Shown: piece by piece, positions 60,299 to 64,000 of the stretch | Layout of the letters: each line of letters begins with the position of its first letter | Position numbering within the stretch: the stretch's first letter is position 1 | NCBI RefSeq assembly: GCF_900115715.1 | Contig: NZ_FOXM01000016.1 | Span: forward strand, 1-64,000 | DNA length: 64,000 nucleotides | Direction: 5' to 3' | DNA from: Geopseudomonas sagittaria | Lineage (GTDB): Bacteria; Pseudomonadota; Gammaproteobacteria; Pseudomonadales; Pseudomonadaceae | Made by a program: the position numbers and the translations under genes | Notes under the pieces: model-generated | What the model saw: only the letters and a program-made list of their open reading frames with translations | Databases searched by the model: none | What the model was told of the DNA's origin: nothing

Positions 60299-60396
60299 GT
60301 GACGCCTTCCGCCTCCTTTGCATCCTTTTAGAGGGCAGCACACTCGCCACTGAGGGCGAAGGCGCCGATGGATTTGACCGGATTTTTCACGGAGAG

Positions 60397-60419
60397 CCAT
60401 GACAGGCTGGAGGCCCGCA
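60397..60419 (+). repeat. IS5-type 5'-flank scar, inverted copy of 18066-18088
   Basis: These 23 bases (starting ccatgacaggctgg, ending aggcccgca) are the exact reverse complement of 18066-18088, which lies just before the transposase start of the truncated IS5-type gene. Similarity ends at the transposase start codon, and CTAG, the usual target of this group, follows at 60422. Confidence 0.7.
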
Positions 60420-60580
60420 CCTAGAATTCAGGGGCGCAAGACCACACCGTCGGCAATTAAGAAGTCTCCACGGCACAAGCCACAAATATCTTAACTCCAG
60501 CTCGGCTGGCATAGATGGCAAGATCAAGGCCACATAAATCAAGTACGTCGATCACCACGGGCTACATCTGAGCACCTAGG

Positions 60581-60598
60581 CTCCCGCTTGCGCGGGAG
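60581..60598 (-). terminator. Hairpin after the aldehyde dehydrogenase gene
   Basis: CTCCCGC and GCGGGAG pair perfectly around TTGC. On the minus strand it lies 29 bp after the dehydrogenase stop. A T-run is lacking, so the strength is uncertain. Confidence 0.5.
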
Positions 60599-60626
60599 TC
60601 CCAGGCGGGTGGCTTTCAGCGTTTCC

Positions 60627-62120
60627 CTAAAGCTTTATCCAAGTGGCCTTGAGCTCGGTGTACTTGTCGAGGGCATGCAGCGACTTGTCGCGGCCGTTGC
60701 CGGACTGCTTGAAGCCGCCGAACGGCGCGGTCATGTCACCGCCGCTGTACTGGTTGATCCACACGCTGCCGGCGCGCAACGCCTTGGCCGCCAGGTGGGC
60801 CTTGGACAGGTCTCGGGTCCACACTGCGGCAGCCAGGCCGTAGGGACTGTCGTTGGCGATGCGCACGGCCTCGTCGAGATCGTCGAAGGGAATCACCGCC
60901 AGCACTGGGCCGAAGATCTCCTCGCGGGCGATCTTCATGGTGTTGTTCACGCCGTCGAACAGAGTCGGCTCGACGTACACCCCACCGCTTTCCTCCAGCA
61001 CGCGGCACCCGCCGCAGCGCAGGGTGGCGCCCTCGGCCTTACCGGCGGCGATGTAGCCAAGCACGCTGTCGAGGTGCTGGCGGTCGACCAGCGCGCCGAC
61101 CATGGTCGACGGATCCAGCGGGTGGCCCGGTCTCCAGGTCTTGAGGGCCTCGACCACCATGGGCACGAAGCGCTCCTGGATCGAGCGCTCGATCAGCAGT
61201 CGCGAGCCGGCGGTACACACCTCGCCTTGGTTGAAGGCGATGGCGGCTGCGGCGGCCTGAGCGGCTGCCTGCAGATCCGGGGCATCGGCGCAGACGATGT
61301 TGGCGCTCTTGCCGCCGGCCTCCAGCCACACGCGCTTCATGTTCGACTCGCCGGCATAGATCATCAGCTGCTTGGCGATCCGGGTGGAGCCGGTGAACAC
61401 CAGGGTGTCGACATCCATGTGCAAGGCCAGGGCCTGGCCCACGGTATGGCCGAAGCCCGGCAGCACGTTGAACACACCGGCTGGGATGCCGGCCTCGACC
61501 GCAAGGGCGGCGACACGGATGGCGGTCAGCGGCGACTTCTCCGAGGGCTTGAGGATCACCGAGTTGCCGCTGGCCAGCGCCGGGCCGAGCTTCCAGCAGC
61601 TCATCATCAGCGGGAAGTTCCACGGCACGATGGCGGCGACCACGCCGATCGGCTCGCGGGTAACCAGGCCGAGCTGGTCGTGGGGGGTCGGCGCCACCTC
61701 GTCGTAGATCTTGTCGAGGGCCTCGCCGCTCCAGCGGATGCACTCGGCGGCGGCGGCCATGTCGAGGGCCAGGGCGTGGGCGACCGGCTTGCCCATGTCG
61801 AGGGTTTCCAGCAGCGCCAGTTCTTCGGCGTGCTGCGCGATCAGGTTGCCGAAACGGACCATCGCTTGCTTGCGCTCCCCCGGGGCCAGGCGCGACCACA
61901 CGCCGGAGTCGAAGGTGGCGCGGGCATCGGCCACCGCGCGCTCGGCGTCGGCAGCGGCGCAGCTGGCGACCTGGCCGAGCAGACGGCCGTCGATCGGGCT
62001 GAGGCAGTCGAAGGTGTCTCCGCCGACGGCGTCGACGTATTCGCCGTGGATGAAGGCGCGGGTCTCGATGGACAGCGACCGGGCACGTTGCTCCCAGTCG
62101 GCGCGGGTCAGGGTGGTCAT
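60627..62120 (-). CDS. Aldehyde dehydrogenase (PuuC/KauB-like)
   Basis: This 497-aa NAD(P)-dependent dehydrogenase has the Rossmann-site segment VVAAIVPWNFPLMMSCWKLG, FTGSTRIAKQLMIYAGESN, the general base in VWLEAGGKSANIVCADAPDL (about Glu266) and the nucleophile Cys in FNQGEVCTAGSRLLIERSIQ (about Cys300). The pattern is closest to gamma-glutamyl-aminobutyraldehyde and related amino-aldehyde dehydrogenases. The start MTTLTRADWEQRARS at 62120 gives the usual length. It lies 179 bp downstream of the ThDP enzyme gene, same strand, so it could oxidise the aldehyde made there. Confidence 0.9.
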   Translation of the reverse strand: MTTLTRADWEQRARSLSIETRAFIHGEYVDAVGGDTFDCLSPIDGRLLGQVASCAAADAERAVADARATFDSGVWSRLAPGERKQAMVRFGNLIAQHAEELALLETLDMGKPVAHALALDMAAAAECIRWSGEALDKIYDEVAPTPHDQLGLVTREPIGVVAAIVPWNFPLMMSCWKLGPALASGNSVILKPSEKSPLTAIRVAALAVEAGIPAGVFNVLPGFGHTVGQALALHMDVDTLVFTGSTRIAKQLMIYAGESNMKRVWLEAGGKSANIVCADAPDLQAAAQAAAAAIAFNQGEVCTAGSRLLIERSIQERFVPMVVEALKTWRPGHPLDPSTMVGALVDRQHLDSVLGYIAAGKAEGATLRCGGCRVLEESGGVYVEPTLFDGVNNTMKIAREEIFGPVLAVIPFDDLDEAVRIANDSPYGLAAAVWTRDLSKAHLAAKALRAGSVWINQYSGGDMTAPFGGFKQSGNGRDKSLHALDKYTELKATWIKL

Positions 62121-62299
62121 GGGGCTGTTCTCTCGGGAAGGACGTGGGGGCGGTGGTGCACTTGTCGGGGGCCGGGAGCCGGAATGCGGTCGAAAAAAGT
62201 GGATGAGGGCATCTGCGGCAGACGCCGCCGATGCCACCCATCCAAGAGGGCCTTTCCTAGCAAAGGGCTCCTGCGGCACGACGAAGGTCGAGCCGCCGG

Positions 62300-63949
62300 T
62301 TACTGATGGAGATCGCTCATCCGAAGCTCGGGACTGATGATGTCCTGCGCAATGCGGATCTCGATGATGCTGACCAACCCCGAGGCGCGCGCGCGCTCCA
62401 GGGCGCCGGCGAACTCCTCGGTGCGCTCGACCACCTCGCCGTGGCCGCCGTAGGCGCGGGCGTAGGCGGCGAAGTCCGGGTTGACCAGGTCGGTGCCGCT
62501 GACCCGGTGTGGATGGTGGATTTCCTGGTGGGTGCGGATGGTTCCGTACATGCCGTTGTTGAGCACGACGATCAGCGGCGCCACGCCGAGGCCACGGGCC
62601 ACGGCGATTTCCTGGCCGTTCATCATGAAGCAGCCGTCGCCGGCCACCGACAGCACCTGGCGGCCCGGCTGGGCCAGCGCCGCGGCGATCGCTGCCGGCA
62701 CGCCGTAGCCCATGGAACCGTTGCGCGGCGCCAGCTGCGACGGGTAGCCGGTGAAGCGCATGAAGCGCCCGGCCCAGCCGGCATGGTTGCCCGCGCCCCA
62801 GGTGACGAGGGTGTCCTCCGGCAGGCTGGCCTGCAGGTGGCTGAAGATCGCGTTGAGGTCGACGTCGCCGGCGATCGGCGCCGGACGGCGGTACTGCTCA
62901 CCCGCCTCGCGCAGGGCGCGGGTGCGTTCGGCCCAGACCGGCTGCTCGCCCGGCTGCAGGTCGGCCAGCGCAGCGGCGAAGTCGGCGACGCTGGCGGTGA
63001 TGCGCCGCGCCCGCGGGTGGGCAGCGCCCAGGGCGTTGTGGTCGGGCAGCACGGTGACCAGACGGGCAGGGTGGCCATGCACCGGCAGCAGCGCCCAGCT
63101 GTCGGTGACGATGTCGCCCAGCGGCGAGCCTATGCCGATCACCAGGTCGGCGTCGCGCATGGCCTCGGCGAGGGTCTGCGCGCGGCCATAGCCCAGCGAG
63201 CCGACGTAGCTCGGCGAGCGCTGGTCGATCAGGTCCAGGCAGTTGAAGTCGACGGTTACCGGCAGCTGGTAGCGCTCGGCCCAGGCCTGGATCTGCCGGC
63301 TGGCGGCCGGGGTCCAGCCGCCACCGCCGAGCACCACCAGCGGGCGGGCGGCGGTGGCCAGCAGCGAGGCCAGCTCGTCCATGGTTTGCGCGGCCGGCAC
63401 GCTCGGCTGCACGCTGATCGAGTCGGTGGCCTGGACGGCGACGCGGTCGCGCAGCATGTCTTCCGGCAGGCCGATCACTACCGGCCCCGGGCGTCCGGAG
63501 CGGGCGATGGCGAAGGCGCGGGCGACCAGTTCGGGCACGCGCTCGGCGTGCTCGATCTGGAACACCGCCTTGGCGGTGCTGCCGAACCAGCCGTCGAGAT
63601 CGAACTCCTGGAACGATTCGCGGTAGGTCTCGGCGCGCGGGATCAGACCGACGAACAGCACCAGCGGCACGCTGTCCTGCCAGGAGGTGTGGATGGCGAC
63701 CATGGCGTTGGCCGCGCCCGGACCGCGGGTGACCATGAACACGCCGGGCTTGCCGGTGACCCGCGCATGGGCGTCGGCCATGTAGCCGGCGCCGCCTTCC
63801 TGACGGCACACCACCAGCTTGATCGGCGCGTCATGCAACGCGTCCAGCACCTCCAGATAGCTTTCACCGGGAACACAGAACGCGGTATCCACACCTTCGC
63901 GGAGCAATTGCTCGACCACGAGCTGACCGCCACTACGCAATTCCGTCAT
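62300..63949 (-). CDS. Thiamine-diphosphate-dependent enzyme (acetolactate synthase/decarboxylase-like)
   Basis: The 549-aa protein has the N-terminal Pyr domain (LLREGVDTAFCVPGESYLEV; VVCRQEGGAGYMADAHARVT with the catalytic Glu), a central FAD-like/NAD-like fold (LASLLATAARPLVVLGGGGW), and the PP domain GDGCFMMNGQEIAVARGLGV ending PLIVVLNNGMYGTIRTHQEI, the GDG...NN ThDP-Mg site. It is of the IlvB-like branch and may be a 2-oxoacid decarboxylase or a synthase. Starts at 63949 (GGAG upstream) or 63982 are possible. The upstream region runs off the window. Confidence 0.87.
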   Translation of the reverse strand: MTELRSGGQLVVEQLLREGVDTAFCVPGESYLEVLDALHDAPIKLVVCRQEGGAGYMADAHARVTGKPGVFMVTRGPGAANAMVAIHTSWQDSVPLVLFVGLIPRAETYRESFQEFDLDGWFGSTAKAVFQIEHAERVPELVARAFAIARSGRPGPVVIGLPEDMLRDRVAVQATDSISVQPSVPAAQTMDELASLLATAARPLVVLGGGGWTPAASRQIQAWAERYQLPVTVDFNCLDLIDQRSPSYVGSLGYGRAQTLAEAMRDADLVIGIGSPLGDIVTDSWALLPVHGHPARLVTVLPDHNALGAAHPRARRITASVADFAAALADLQPGEQPVWAERTRALREAGEQYRRPAPIAGDVDLNAIFSHLQASLPEDTLVTWGAGNHAGWAGRFMRFTGYPSQLAPRNGSMGYGVPAAIAAALAQPGRQVLSVAGDGCFMMNGQEIAVARGLGVAPLIVVLNNGMYGTIRTHQEIHHPHRVSGTDLVNPDFAAYARAYGGHGEVVERTEEFAGALERARASGLVSIIEIRIAQDIISPELRMSDLHQ

Positions 63950-64000
63950 GGTCTCATTCTCCAACTGCTTTGCTTGCATCATCTTTGATCACTTTCATGG

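Larger units (their letters stand above)
60148..60626. other. Non-coding right margin of the ICE
   Basis: No gene is supported in this 479-bp stretch. It holds a terminator at 60269-60298, a 23-bp inverted copy of the IS5-type transposase 5' flank at 60397-60419, and a hairpin (60581-60598) suited to end the leftward aldehyde dehydrogenase transcript. Confidence 0.55.

Noticed and set aside
60588-63988. Two 560-570-codon + strand frames opposite the dehydrogenase and ThDP genes
   Set aside because: Both are GC-driven shadows; the minus strand has complete catalytic motifs.

Overview
The window looks like a high-GC Pseudomonas chromosome. The clues are near-canonical NahG and NahR proteins, an OprD-family porin, many LysR regulators, an MvaT-type H-NS protein, and a partial integrative conjugative element (ICE) of the PFGI-1/PAPI-1/ICEclc superfamily. 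The species cannot be fixed from the sequence.

Bases 1-16.8 kb are metabolic accessory genes. A salicylate cluster (partial OprD porin, AAHS-type MFS transporter, nahG) reads leftwards and lies divergent from nahR, with a NahR-like site between them. Next come an operon of unknown substrate (two luciferase-like flavin monooxygenases around two tandem TIM-barrel isomerase-like paralogues) with a divergent LysR gene; another LysR gene divergent from an alpha/beta hydrolase, a small tautomerase and an esterase; an IS21 istB scar; a putative quinol-type monooxygenase, an SDR and a further LysR gene; and a lower-GC FAD monooxygenase. At 16.9-18.1 kb an inactive IS5-family element interrupts a second IS5-family transposase gene.

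Bases 18.4-59.9 kb are the ICE backbone, reading rightwards: conserved hypothetical, alpA, parA, dnaB, parB, DUF2857, the STY4528-type replication protein (with a dense palindrome cluster inside the gene), TIGR03761, DUF3158, ssb, topB, STY4534/DUF3577, a small protein, radC, then the conjugation block (pilL, TIGR03759, transglycosylase, TIGR03765, traD, TIGR03747, RAQPRD, TIGR03758, 03745, 03750, 03746, 03749, 03752, 03751 and the TraC/VirB4 ATPase).

The conjugation block is split at 37.2-52.6 kb by about 15 kb of cargo that is mostly anti-phage or anti-plasmid defence: an RloA/RloB (AbiL-like) pair whose RloB has swapped its C-terminus for a resolvase HTH tail, MvaT and HU nucleoid proteins, a duplicated TIGR03747 tail, a four-gene MksFEBG/Wadjet operon, and a type I restriction system whose hsdR is shifted out of frame by a 71-bp tandem duplication. 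Just after traC the ICE stops: the TraU/TraG-type genes, relaxase and integrase are absent, and a resolvase remnant and an IS scar follow. The element therefore appears unable to move by itself. At 60.6-64 kb an aldehyde dehydrogenase and a ThDP-dependent enzyme mark the right-hand side.

The most interesting points are the palindrome array inside the replication gene, the hsdR 71-bp duplication, a set of covarying hairpin leaders before three consecutive ICE genes, the compact Wadjet operon within a conjugation hotspot, and the unassigned flavin monooxygenase/TIM-barrel operon.
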